Assembly: GCA_038363925.1 (NCBI GenBank) | Contig: JAQQWL010000011.1 | Coordinates: 8,866,001-8,930,000 of the forward strand | Length of the DNA: 64,000 bases | Source of the DNA: Apiospora phragmitis | Taxonomy: Eukaryota; Ascomycota; Sordariomycetes; Amphisphaeriales; Apiosporaceae | Reading direction: 5' to 3' | Part shown: positions 48,902 to 60,357 of the stretch, one piece after another | How positions within the stretch are numbered: position 1 is the first letter of the stretch | How the letters are laid out: each line of letters begins with the position of its first letter | Notes under the pieces: model-generated | What the model was told of the DNA's origin: nothing | What the model saw: only the letters and a program-made list of their open reading frames with translations | Database searches by the model: none | Position numbers and translations under genes: made by a program

Positions 48902-50330
48902 ATGCCTACCTCTCCCATTCAGCTTGATCCCGCCCACTTGGGCATGGTGCGAACGGCGGCCGAAATATCGAGCGAATCAATCGAAGAATGCAACAGACTC
49001 TTACAGAAAAACCACGAAGAGTATCACATGTTCTTCCGCGATGTCGGAGGCCATAACCACATTGTCCATAGCCTACTCACCGTTCTCGCCCTGGGCGCCA
49101 GTCCCCAAGAGCTCCAAGCTCGTTACGATGACGGTACGCCGATCCAGCGGCCCATCCCGTCCATAGACGAGGACCTTCTAGAGAAGCTATCGGCCAACCC
49201 GGAGGAGGTCCTGCACGCCCACATTGGCGAGATCACGCAGTACCACACCTTCCTAGAATTCTTCAAGCGTCAGATAGCGCGCGACGGTATGCGCGCCGCC
49301 GTGCTCCGGTATGTCTTCGCGCGCACGCCGGTGGCCGACGAGATGTTGGCGCGCATGTACGAGGGGGCCTACCACCCAATCATCCATCTCGGGCTAGGGC
49401 TCGAGTTCGTGCAGCCCGCACTCGTAGCCGAGGCGCTAGCCCAGGCCGCCGCCCATGACGACAGCCACATTGGCAAGCTGTTCCGCAGTGCCGAGGCCGA
49501 GGCCGCCTCGGCGTACCCGCCGCGCGCCGGCAGCGGCAAGAAGCGGCCCTTCAAGTCCATGATGGCGCTGCTGGGCGAGGTCCGCGACAGCGATGCCGTC
49601 CGCAGCGCGCCCCAGTGGTCGGACTTTGGGGCCAAGATGCGCAATGGCATCGTCGGCCGCGCCCTCGAGCCCATGTCCACCATCGCGTCGCAGTTCCGCA
49701 TCCACCTCGGCCCGGGGCGAGGAGGAACTCGATGAGGAGCTGCAACGCCGCACCGCCGAGATGATCGCGGTCTGCGCATTCTTCGCGGGCGCGGCGCAGC
49801 GTGAGGGGCGGCCCCGCAAAATCGACTTCTTCTACATGCATAACGTGACGAGCAGCCTCTTCTTCACCGTGCTGGCCCGGCAGGACTGGATTCCGCTCGC
49901 GGACAGAGTGCGCGCGGTCGAGTGGAAGGCACGGCTGGATCTGGCCTGGTACGCCGTCTCGGGCTGTGCGCCGTTGCACGCCGCCAACATCACGGCCTAC
50001 GCGAGCCCCTCCAGCGATGGCATGGGGTGGGCTGACCTGTTCCGCGCCGTCAACCAGGAGCACGACGACGGCCACGCGGCCAAGTTCATCCGCGCCCTGA
50101 AGAACGGCGAGGAGGTATGCCGCGGGTTTGCCGAGGACGAGGACTTCCCGATAAAAGGGGACATGTGGCTGCGGCTGGCGCGCATGTGTCAGGACACGAC
50201 CACCGGCATTGACGTCGACTTGAAGTGGATCTTCTTCACTGGCTTCGAGCAACCTTGGGGACGGCCGGACTTGCAACCATTGGAGAAGGGTATTGATGTC
50301 AATGGTCATGCCAATGGCCATGCGAACTAG
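48902..50330 (+). CDS. mdpL: questin oxidase-like Baeyer-Villiger enzyme (MdpL/GedK-like)
   Basis: About 475 residues in one exon. The DUF4243 family is recognised from [19 protein letters not shown] near the N-terminus, [15 protein letters not shown] in the middle and the C-terminal half ([15 protein letters not shown]). Members such as GedK and MdpL cleave anthraquinone hydroquinones through an oxygenase reaction without a bound flavin, giving benzophenone acids such as monodictyphenone. The frame breaks once at a four-G run, 49714-49717, where one base is surplus. The protein ends in a low-complexity NGHANGHAN tail. This is the step that converts an anthraquinone to a xanthone precursor. 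Confidence 0.92.
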
Positions 50331-50774
50331 TTACTACCAAATGAACTTTGAACCGTTTATTCGACTTATCACTAATAAAATTTCGAAGAAATAGCAATAG
50401 ACAACGGCAACTTTCATTCGCCATGCAGTATCCCTCAGAATCAGCGCTAATGCCGTGCTTCTGATCCTAAATATATGGAGGAACAGCACCTTGAAGTGCG
50501 GATATGTTAAGAGATATTACGACCAGCTGACAGACCAGCTGCCAGTTGGAGGAGGCCCGCTGCACATAACTCTCACTGGATCTCATTGAGCATATGCTGG
50601 CCAAAAAGACGCAGGTTCACTTCAGGAGCAGTAGGGTGGCTTGATCATGATGAATTCCTCTCGCCCGGCTCCGGCGTGGACCATGACGGTGTCCCCTACA
50701 GTTTGACCGAGGAGTTCGTCTCCGTATACCGCATGCATTCTCTCATTTCCTCTCGTTAACTCCAAAGGTACTGT
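50331..50774. other. convergent 3' intergenic region, no gene seen
   Basis: Between the 3' ends of the questin oxidase-like and dehydratase-like genes. No recognisable gene or motif. Confidence 0.4.
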
Positions 50775-51389
50775 CTAATCGTGGAAGATCTTATCAACAT
50801 CATGCTCGCCCCATCGGATATCTGGCGACAGGCCAGCAAATTTCCATATGCCGTCGACCTTTCGATACTGAATCGTGGCCTTTCCGTGTGCATGGCCCTT
50901 GTAGAGGACCTCGCCCAGGTCGTCGTCCTTGTATCTCTGGTGTGCCACGCGCATCTGGTGGTAACCTGTGACTTCATCGTCGGCCGTCTGGACCAGCCGC
51001 CCCGCGCCGATGAAGTGCTGCGTCTTGATGCGCGCGTTGCCGAGGAAACCAGGGCCCGACGCGAGCAACACGAAGTCGGCGGCGGACATAGAATCCCACA
51101 ATTGCCCCATGACGGAACGATAGTCGACCTGATTTAAGCAGGTCAGCTCTCATACTTCCTGCATCTGCATACAGGGTATAGCCTACTCGGAGAGATGGGG
51201 CGATGGTCTTGGCGAGACGGTCCCAATCTTTGCTGTCGAAGCTCTCGGCCCATTCAAAAACAGCAGCTTGACAGCCTGCGGCATCTGTATTGGCTGGCAT
51301 CAGTGTCCCTTTCCTGGATTAATGTAAGATTGAACGAACAAAGTCAACAAACCTTCGTAGGCCGGTACTTTGTCCGTGTGAATCGTCAT
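50775..51389 (-). CDS. mdpB: scytalone dehydratase-like protein (MdpB-like)
   Basis: Exons 51389-51353, 51275-51187 and 51128-50775 give 159 residues with an intact frame. The scytalone dehydratase fold is recognised by [26 protein letters not shown] next to a conserved histidine (TQHFIG) and [12 protein letters not shown] with the second catalytic histidine. The tyrosine and aspartate in VDYRSV complete the expected active site. MdpB-type proteins dehydrate the reduced emodin intermediate on the way to chrysophanol. It is divergent from the SDR at 51835, its expected partner, and shares intron positions with the paralogue at 17093-17733. Confidence 0.9.
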
Positions 51390-51834
51390 GGTGCTGATTC
51401 GAATTTGGGATCGGCGAGACAAGATTGCAGAGACGAGATTCCACCTTGGCGTAATTGTTGCGTGTGCAATTCAGGGTGTTGGCTTATTAAACCGTGTTAT
51501 CCAGGCCATGATACTATTTCTGTCACCAGGCCAGTACACCGAACCCCACGCATTACACCGAATCCCGATGCACGGGGTCCCAGGGTGGATTCCCGAAACA
51601 AGCAGTAGCAGGGTTTGAAGCCCGGACCGAAGGGGGTTTGCGGGTCTCGTCGGGATTGGATTTGAGATCAACCAGAGCCAGAACAAGTGATTCCATGCTT
51701 AGATAAAAAAGGATGCATCACGCATGTCGTATCTTGCGATTGACCAGTGTACGCTACCCATTCCCGCCATCACATCATTAGACATTGTTGACATCTCTTA
51801 AATCTTCCGGCGCACGTTTGATTTCACTGCCACC
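51390..51834. promoter_or_regulatory. divergent promoter, dehydratase / MdpC-like reductase
   Basis: Contains GAATCCCGA at 51560-51568 and further ACCCC/CCCGAAAC variants at 51541 and about 51588. Shared by two genes that should act in consecutive steps. Confidence 0.45.
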
Positions 51835-52636
51835 ATGACCGTCACGCCCTATAACCCCGGCCGTCTCGATGGTAAGGTCGCTGTGGTGACCGGCTCAGGC
51901 CGCGGCATTGGTGCCGCCGTCGCGACCCATCTTGGGCGCCTGGGCGCCAAGGTCGTGGTCAACTACGCCAATGCGGCGTCGCACGCCGAGAAGGTGGTGG
52001 CCGAAATCAAGTCCTTCGGAACCGATGCCATCGCCATCCGGGCCGACGTGCGCGACGTGTCGCAGGTGGTCCGTCTGTTCGACGAGGCCGTTGCGCACTT
52101 CGGGCGGCTGGACATCGCCGTGAGCAACTCGGGTGTGGTCAGCTTCGGCCACCTCAAGGACGTGACCGAGGAGGAGTTCGACCGCGTCTTCAGCCTGAAC
52201 ACGCGGGGGCAGTTCTTCGTGGCCCGCGAGGCCTACCGCCATATGACGGGCGAGGGCGGCCGTATCGTCATGACCTCGTCCAACACGGCCAAGGACTTCA
52301 GCGTGCCCTGCCACTCGCTCTACTCGGGCTCCAAGGGAGCCATCGACTCCTTCGTCCGTATCTTTCTCTAAGGACTGTGGCGACAAGAAAATCACGGTCA
52401 ACGCCGTCGCGCCCGGCGGTACGGTCACCGACATGTTCCACGACGTGTCGCACCACTACATCCCCAATGGCGAAAAATACACCGCCGAGGAGCGCCAGGC
52501 CATGGCCGCTCATGCTTCCCCACTGCACCGTAATGGATTCCCACAAGACATTGCCTATGTCGTCGGCTTTCTCGCCAGCAAGGAAGGTGAATGGGTCAAT
52601 GGCAAGGTCATCACTCTCGATGGTGGCGCAGCTTAA
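51835..52636 (+). CDS. mdpC: versicolorin/hydroxynaphthalene reductase-like SDR (MdpC-like)
   Basis: About 266 residues in one exon. The NADPH-binding [12 protein letters not shown] motif, the SSNTAKDF strand and catalytic YSGSK are those of the trihydroxynaphthalene/versicolorin reductase family, as is the C-terminal [15 protein letters not shown] segment. MdpC-type enzymes reduce emodin hydroquinone before dehydration by MdpB. One surplus base in a three-T run at about 52362-52366 interrupts the frame between the catalytic residues and the C-terminal substrate loop. It is the last gene I assign to the cluster. Confidence 0.9.
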
Positions 52637-52873
52637 TCTACTGATCCCACCATTATCTGGTTGTCGAATGATAAAAAGGGGCCAGGCAAACATATATAGA
52701 ACAATACAAATACACAGCTATGGTACCGACACTTGTCTTGTTTATATACCCAACTAGCCTTGGTATTAATATCCCCGCTGCCTGTGTAAAGCACTTCTTA
52801 CGTCGAGAAATGGCTTGCCTTCCAAGGAATACAGCTTATCGTCAATCAAAGGAAAGACCTCAAGCTTTGGACC

Positions 52874-54073
52874 CTACGTCAGCTCTGTGTAGCGTGCGTA
52901 GCCGCGGTCGCTGACTATGGATCCCTGCTCTGGTTCGGGAGGAGAGGCAACAAGTATGTCTGTGATACGAGCCCGTCGTCGACAAAGCATTCTGTTGGAA
53001 TGCAAGATGACTCTGCGAATTTCCGGGATTAACTCTCGTTTCCGAGCTATGGGCACGATATGCGAGTCCGGGATGACGTCCTCAAGCACGGTAGCAACCA
53101 TATCCCGGTAATGTGATTCTGCCGCACGGAAATACCGTAAAATAATCATCAGTGAATCAAGTGGGTGAGCTGGCACGTCCGCGGAATGGAAAAGCTGCTC
53201 ATACGCGGATCCCAGCAACGAACCACTCTGCTGAACTTCTTCCCCGGGGTGATTCGAATCATCTGCCGGACTGTCTCCAGTAGGCTGAGATAGGCTACAA
53301 GGATGAAGCGTAACTGGCCTGAAATGAATATTATTCATAACAGAAGTCCATGGACCTTGCACACCATTTTCCAGGTCTGCCGCTGCATCTGACCAAATGG
53401 CGGCTTGCAAATCTACTGTTAGCATGTTCCACTGAAGACTTAACATGTTCACTCCTCACCAGTCCAGGGTCTGTTCTCATCCGACGAGCTAGAAATCTAA
53501 ATTGTCACAAACGTGCTCGAGGCTGAAACGATGCATATCGTGGACCTCTATCCGACACACGATGGAATCGGAAACACGCCATCATCTTCCCATGCGCAAG
53601 CTGTGGACGTAGCTGCCCATCTCTTCCGTGAACTGCTGCCGCCGGCTCTGCCAGTTGAGTTGACCGGACCCTTTCATGAAACTGCCGACCGACTGGATTG
53701 ATAGTTGCAAAATATGTTGTTTGCTTGATGGCAACGTGTAGTATGATGGATGTACGCTGAGGTTCGCAATGTCATCGAACATAAAACTCAAGTGTGCATC
53801 AAAGAAATCGGGATCGACCCTGTACACTGCTCCGATCTCCGCGATTTGTTGCGCTGACGGGTAGCCCGCCATGAAGAGGAGAAGATTGCGCCCATCTGCG
53901 CGAGCCTGGGATTCTGTTTGGGCCCCTTGCAGAATAGGAGAGCTTCCAGATGAAGCACGAAACACACGAATGAATTGCTTCTGTCTTGCCTCATCGATAG
54001 TCGGGTTCTGCGTGTCGCTTAAAAAGCTGGCCAGCCTTCTACACCTGCCTATAAAAAGTATCGATCTAATCAA
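52874..54073 (-). CDS. hypothetical protein, CorA-like family, gene model incomplete
   Basis: Two open stretches on the same strand, 54073-53582 and 53452-52874, look like exons of one gene. The first has a pattern (VYRVDPDFFDAHLSFMF followed by SSKQHILQLSIQ) seen in large fungal proteins annotated as CorA-like Mg2+ transporter domain proteins; the second is consistent with its helical middle part. The splice sites between them and the start and end are not resolved; the conserved C-terminal transmembrane hairpin with a GMN motif is not seen, so the gene may be truncated. Probably outside the cluster. Confidence 0.45.
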
Positions 54074-54897
54074 CCTTTCTAATAGACGCTTTACCCAAGT
54101 AACATAGTTATTAGCAGCTTGGTTTATTTATGGATTAGTCCAAGGATATTTCACGCTCTTTGCCAATCCCAGTGGGGACGACTCAATAGTCAATAGGGGT
54201 TCGCCAGTATCGCTGCTGTTATGATATACGCTGCTCGCAGGTGTAATATACATGATATAAATGTTATGAAACAGATGACTGATAATTCCCGATTGGAAGT
54301 TTTGAGAAAGGTCAATGGTGTGACAAGTGTGGTTGTTCCCGTAAGGCCGCAAGGGGATCAGGCTCTGTCGACCAGACCTGACTCGAAGGCATACAGAGGT
54401 CATTAACTACCTTTACTGCGTCTGCAAACCCGGGCGTCTTCAAAACAGGCTGTCAGAAAAGTGGTGGGCAGGGGGGAGTGTCCTCTACCTGACATAACCA
54501 AGGTTGATTTTGGGGTAATTAGCTGGTGCTTCTGAGTGGTGGTCATCTTGCAGGCTGGGATTAGCTCGAGGCTGAACATATGCCGGGCGTGACATGCAAT
54601 AGCACATGGACATATCAACCTCCAATATACATGTAAGAATGATGAGGCTAGTACAATGTTGTACTTGGCCATCCAGGTCTTCTAATAAGTAAACTAAAGA
54701 GCAACAGCTAATTTCATATAAAAAGTTAATAACAAAGGAAAACGGTAGTTATAAGCGAGCGAACTACCTAAAGTGAATGACTATCAAGAAACCGCAAAGC
54801 TAACCACATCTGAAGCACCAGTGCTTCCCTGTATTATATGAGCGAATGACTCTCCCCACAGGTTTCTCCTCATCGGAACACGGTCCGGGTACAGCAT
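54074..54897. other. intergenic, no gene seen
   Basis: AT-richer spacer between the CorA-like gene and the first glycine-rich gene. No recognisable coding sequence; open frames such as 54128-54403 (minus) lack domains. Confidence 0.35.
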
Positions 54898-55526
54898 TCA
54901 GTAATGACCATAGCCACCACCGCCACTGCGGTAGCCGCCCCCCTTGCCGCCGCCTGAGCCTTTGGCACCGCCTCCTGAGCCTGTACCACCGCCAGAGCCT
55001 TTGCCACCGCCACCCCCGCCGCCGGAGCCTCTGCCGCCACCCGAGCCAGAACCTTGGCCGCCACCCGAGCCGGAGCCTTTGCCACCGCCACCGCCAGACC
55101 CCTTACCCCCGCCAGAGCCTTTGCCCCCGTCGTGGCCGTGGTTGCCGCCTCCATGGTTACCGCCGGTTTGACCGCTGCCGCCGCCTTTGCCATCTGAACA
55201 GTACTACGTGTCAGATAATCTGAAAAGGAGGAGGAGAGGGGTGAATGTAGTTCGCAAAGGGCGTTTGGGTTAGGCTAGCAATAGACAACGGAGAAAAAGG
55301 ACTGACTGTCAGGGCCGCCGGGCAATGGCGAGTTGTCGTTGTCTTCGACGACAGCACTGTCGTCCTGGTCAAAAGATTGGACGGCGATGTTGCCGCCATC
55401 GTTGTCATCACGCTGAGCTATGGGTTCGTTGCGATACTCGATCAGGGCGTCATAGTCCTCGGCCGGCACAGCAAGAGCACGGGCGTTGATGGACAGGAGA
55501 AGAGCGGCGAGGAAGAACTTGTTCAT
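54898..55526 (-). CDS. secreted glycine-rich protein, copy 1
   Basis: Exons 55526-55307 and 55193-54898 give 171 residues. A clear signal peptide (MNKFFLAALLLSINARALA) is followed by an acidic segment with IAVQSFDQDDSAV, then, after a phase-1 intron, a long Gly/Ser/Lys-rich tail made of GKGSGGG-like repeats ending in GYGHY. Predicted to be secreted, possibly to the cell wall. The same architecture, intron phase and N-terminal motif recur in the gene at 57637-58169. The function is unknown; no enzymatic domain is present. Confidence 0.82.
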
Positions 55527-57636
55527 GATGAGGAATTTTCAAGTGCTTGATATATGTGTTGGTATGTGTGTGACTCTCTATGAGGAAAGAAAAAAGTTGG
55601 ATATCGTGAAGATCTCAAGCCCTTTATATCCGTCCAACTCGGTGCTCTCTCTCTCTCGCTCTCTCCGTTGTGTTTTGAGCACACCCGGCAGCTGGGTCAA
55701 TGATACCCACCAATTCGCAATTCCTGCGAGTACATTGCACTCCGCGATAGTTCACATGAAGCGTTTAGCTAGCTTGCGAACCCGCCAAGTTGCGTGGCCT
55801 CGGTAGAAAGAGATTACGCGTCGATCTCGACTTCGCCAGATTCCCTCCCGCGGATCGGCCCGGACTCGTTCGTGGACACACAAAGCAGTCTGGCTAGAGT
55901 TGCCTGATGATGCGGACATACATGGTCTAGACTATTCAGCGTTCATGTTGACGATTTCCCAACGGCATCACATAATGGCACACGGTGGGTAGGAGCGAAC
56001 CTTCAAGGTAGGCATCGAGGTTGTACGAACACCTTCACACATACTACACACATACACAGCCACTATTTCTTGAATATCGTTGTATTTGGAGTTCGTAATA
56101 GCTCGCAAAGGGTAGCATATAGGACTGAAGGATAATCACCTGATGGTCTTCTCGGAAAATCCCGATTTGATCTTAGAGTTGAAGCCAATGCAAGGTCTAG
56201 CTACGCTATGGCCCGGCCCATCAGGCAAGTCTTCGGGTACCTGCCCGACTGCACGGTTTTGACGTCATATAAGTAGGAATGTCAGAAGCTTGATGATGAA
56301 TCCGTATTTTGGCCGTTGGTCCAGAATGAAATAGGTTTCTGTAATTACTGGGATGCATATCCTCTCCAGACGCGTGCCGAAACGTTGAGCGTATGTCTCT
56401 GATGGCATGGCGAACACCTGCCAGTTGCATCCCTCTCGCTTATCTCGGTGAACGCATATAGAATCATAACACCAGTGGAATTGATACCTTCCCCATCGAT
56501 GTATCACGTCGTAGCGTTGCTGCCAGCGAAGTGTACGTTACGGTTATTCATCCCACATCAGGTATCGCGTTGCGGATGTAACCGAGCACCCCGTCCAGTG
56601 ACCGACTACTAGCGATAACCTTTGGCTATAATGCGTGTCCTGTAATTATCCATCAATCATTGATCAACAGCGTACCTTATTCTAGCCTCCGGGGGATATT
56701 TAGAGCTCTTCCACCATCGTCCTCCCTTGCACGGCCGTCTGCAGATTCCGTCATATCCCCGGCCGTTAAAAGCTTGAAGGGATAACTTTTTCACTAGACT
56801 GTAGTGGCGTGATTCCGAGTAACCACCCGAGCCGTCACTTGGTCGGGGGTGGGGTCTTGGAGCTAAACGTCCGCGCCAATAGGATCGCCGTCTATCCCCC
56901 GGCCTTTCCTAACACGGGCAAAGTCCCCGATGCTGATATTTTCCTGAAGCGTTGCATAAACAAATCGAGTACGATGGGCGATACGATGGCTGGTTACATG
57001 GGTAACCCCCAAGTCCCCCGCACTGTGCCGCAGGCTTAGTGGTGTCATGCAGAATTTCCCGCGCAGCACACGATCAGTGAGTAGGTTTCTGAGCAGCATG
57101 GGCTTGTCTCGACTAAACTCACCTCTGCAGTCGTACTGCATAGCCACAAACCTGGAGCACATACCGGCAACAGCTCATGCTGGCGCGTATGGAGTTTATG
57201 CCGGCCCGCTATGCAGTGGAAACGCGCTTAGGGGGGCGGTCCCGCGTCTGAGCCAAAGTTAGTCGCTAAGTAGGTATTCTGATGAATCGCCCATTTTAGA
57301 CGGCCCGGCTATCATCGCTAACTTATTGTTCGTCGCGATTAATCGACCTCCGTCCACATCGTCAAGTTGGTCCTACTCTTGGTCCTACTCACACTCCGAT
57401 AAGGCTTGCTTGATGGTGCTATCCAACCTGCTAAAAAGCACTAAGAATAAGTTACTTAGAGAGATCTCAAGCTCAAAAATATCATTATCGATACACACAA
57501 GAGCTATCTGTAATATGCCCAGAGTGAATTACTAGAGTACAATTATTATTCTCAAACGTAGGTCTTGCTGGAACGCGGCTTGCGCTCGGAAGCCTCGTTG
57601 GCAGTCGGCTTTTTCATCAATGGACAACCACTGGAT
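55527..57636. other. intergenic, promoter of copy 1, no gene seen
   Basis: Includes the promoter of the first glycine-rich gene, with a CT-rich tract at about 55644-55670 near the start, the shared 16-mer at 55813-55828 and CATGGTCTAGAC at 55921-55932. The rest, to 57636, shows no gene; short frames such as 56809-57039 lack support. Confidence 0.4.
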
Positions 57637-58169
57637 CTAGTGATGACAACATCCAGCGCCAACTCCCTTGCCGCCGCCATGGCCGTAACCACCACCACCA
57701 TAACTACCAGCGCCGCCACCGTGGCCGCCGTAACCACCGCCGCCGTGGCCACCGTAACCGCCAGCGCCGTGGCCACCGTAACCGCCAGCGCCGCCACCGT
57801 GGCCGCCATGACCACCATAAGCACCTCCGTGACCGCCCCCTTGGCCCCCTATAGCAACAGCGATATGTATTAGTCACAGAACTCCAACTAAGTATGGTCC
57901 AGTCGTAAGAAAAAGGGATAGGAGGGCTTGGGGAGGGTCGTATGATACTACTTACATTTGGCGACGCCTGGCGCATTGCCTTGTTCATCGATAGCGCTGT
58001 CGTCTTGGACAACTTGAATGGGAATATCATTGGCCAGATTGCTCTCGTCCAGTTGAGCTGGCGGATTACCATCCTGGACTACAGCCTCGTTCTTGCCCTC
58101 AGCCACCGGAACGGCGAGGGCTCCGACGTTGGCGGCCAGGAGGAGGGCGGCGATGAGGATCTTGTTCAT
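57637..58169 (-). CDS. secreted glycine-rich protein, copy 2
   Basis: Exons 58169-57956 and 57848-57637 give 141 residues. Signal peptide MNKILIAALLLAANVGALA, acidic linker with IPIQVVQDDSAI, then a phase-1 intron and a Gly/His/Tyr-rich tail of GGHGGGAGGYGGH-type repeats ending in a cysteine pair and two histidines (CCHH). Paralogue of 54898-55526 from a local duplication that also copied the upstream region. The His/Cys content suggests metal binding, which is speculation. Confidence 0.82.
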
Positions 58170-60357
58170 CTTGAGGGTGACTTTATTGAGATATTTGAAC
58201 TGGCAGTGGGTATTATATGACAGAATGCCTGATGGATTGTGATATTATGCCGTGATGATGATGACGATGATGATGAGAGAAGAAAGGACATGACTCCGCC
58301 AAGGGGGTTCGGAGCCCCTTAAATATCCAACCTGGCTGTCGTCTCTGGGAGGATTGAGCCAGTCCAGCATCTGAGCCAACGATCTTCATCACATGGCAGC
58401 TTCTGGAAATCTGGTGCGCTTGGAGCCCGGTCTCGAAGCCGTGAGCCCGTCTGGCTGCGTGGTTCTCGGCGTGATCCATTACGCGTCGATCTCCTCTTCG
58501 TGGGACCCCTTTCCGTGCGCCGGTCCGCATTCGTAAGGGGAAAAGAAAGCGAGTGCCTACATCTGCACGATAGGTAGTGCGGAGGTCCATGGTCTAGACG
58601 ATTCTAGGGACCAATTGAACGCTCGCTCGAGGACATCACCAAAGGGCACGTGATGAACCGAGATGAAATCTCGAAGGGACGAATGCGGTATCTAAACTTC
58701 ATCTTATGCTTCTCCCGTTGGGTGGCATATACGAGAATAACCACATGCTAACCTGTTCGGGTAATCCGATCCCGAGTAGAGGCTGGGTTCGGATCTTTTC
58801 TCAGCCCAGCTCAGATTATACTCGGCGCTCGGCCCTTTTCAGCTGGCCTACGAAGGGCCCAGAATCTGGTCCTTGATCAGCCCCCTCTTCTCCAGGTGAC
58901 GCTCTCGTCGACGTCACGACGGTCCCCGTCCGTGTTAGGCCGTCGACGAGATAAAAGACAACGCTTCCGGTTGGTCGAGAACAACAGGAGCGGCGTTGGA
59001 GGGACGAGCGCGAGCCATCCCACTCTCCGCCACTTTTGTCTTTTTGGAAGCATGCCAACACGAACAACCGGGCGGAGGTCGGACGATGGGCGACGGACCG
59101 AGCGTGGTCGACAGCCCCTCAGCACCAATCGCGCAGCCAACCAGCTTTCCGTTGATAGAGAGAGTCTAGACCAGCACTGGTTGTCCCCGCATCTCTGATC
59201 CGATAAGATATGGTGATTCCATCGGATAGCTGAGAAGATACGCGTTAGCACGCTGCCACTGGCTAAAGAAAAAGCCCGAACACGCCCTTATCAGACAGAA
59301 ATCAGATGGCGTTGGGGCAGAGGCCTAGACCTCGCTATCGGGCTCTCCCTTAGTTCAGCTCACTTATGAAATGCTCACAAATGCCATCCATGCATCTTTC
59401 TTTCCCCGCTGTCGCTTCAAAAGATGATATTGCATGCCAGTGATGCTGACGAATCTGTGGTGATTTGGTGCGTAATTTAGACCATGGCCTAGATTTCCTC
59501 GGCTATTGTACCTCGCCACGGGGGCCTCGGCTTCGTCCTATGTTTTGTTCCCCCTTTCCGACGAAGTCGAGGCCCTCGTCCAGTAGTTCACTATTGTCAC
59601 TGGTGAACACAATGGATCGCATGGCTCAGAACAAGGCCTCCTGAACAGCACGTGCTTTGCTTAGATAAAGTTCACAACTGACAGTCTCGCTGCTTGCTAG
59701 GAGAGCCATTGTACCTGATCACAATTTTCAAGATGCCTGTGATAACTCCCGTGGGCTTAGGGATTTTGCGCCGGCCCGTCGGACTTGGCCTTAGGGTAGA
59801 GCTGCGCTTGAATGTTTTACGTCCCTGGCCCTCCTTTGTAGGAGGAGAGGAATCTTGGTCGACTTATACTATCAGAATATCCAAAGTAGGCCATTTTGCT
59901 ACTTGTGATAAGACTCGTAAAAGGCTTGCACTCTAGCAGGGCCTGTGATAGGCTTGTAAAGAGCCTGGAACCTCCACTAAAACCAGCCAACTGATATTTG
60001 CCTTGCGGGAAGATAATCCCCGTCCCCCCACTCACTTCTAACGTCAGACCCAGCCCACCGGTCTGAGGGGACTTAAGGTGGATATGCATATTGGTGTTGT
60101 TGGTTGCTGGTCGTCGGTTGCTCCAATACGGCAAATGCAACCTGAATATAACAAAGTAGGAGTAGATCTCATCCCTTACTTCGGAACAACGTCACTTCTT
60201 GCCAGCAGCCAGAAGCTGGTGCTCATGTAACGAGGAACCAGTCAGCGAAAATCAAGAAACTCCTGCCATTGACCACTCGAACCAAAACTTCACACAGGCT
60301 TTCTTGAATTCTCGCTCGTCTTTTTTTTTTCTGAATTCTGTTGTCTCGCCAACATTC
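58170..60357. other. intergenic, promoter of copy 2, no gene seen
   Basis: Holds the promoter of the second glycine-rich gene with the shared 16-mer at 58478-58493 and CATGGTCTAGAC at 58588-58599. Inverted repeat at 59522-59575. Long open frames on both strands at about 58816-59251 have no domain or splice support and look like GC-rich chance frames. Confidence 0.4.
59522..59575. repeat. imperfect inverted repeat, 16-bp arms
   Basis: GGGCCTCGGCTTCGTC at 59522-59537 and GACGAAGTCGAGGCCC at 59560-59575 pair at 15 of 16 positions around a 22-base loop. It could form a hairpin in an otherwise gene-free region. Confidence 0.6.

Noticed and set aside
54944..55171. Proline-rich open frame (PPPEP repeats) on the plus strand
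   Set aside because: It is the antisense shadow of the Gly-rich exon of the gene at 54898-55526, which has a signal peptide and correct splicing.
58816..59251. Overlapping frames on both strands
   Set aside because: Arginine/serine-rich chance frames in GC-rich sequence with no domain or introns.
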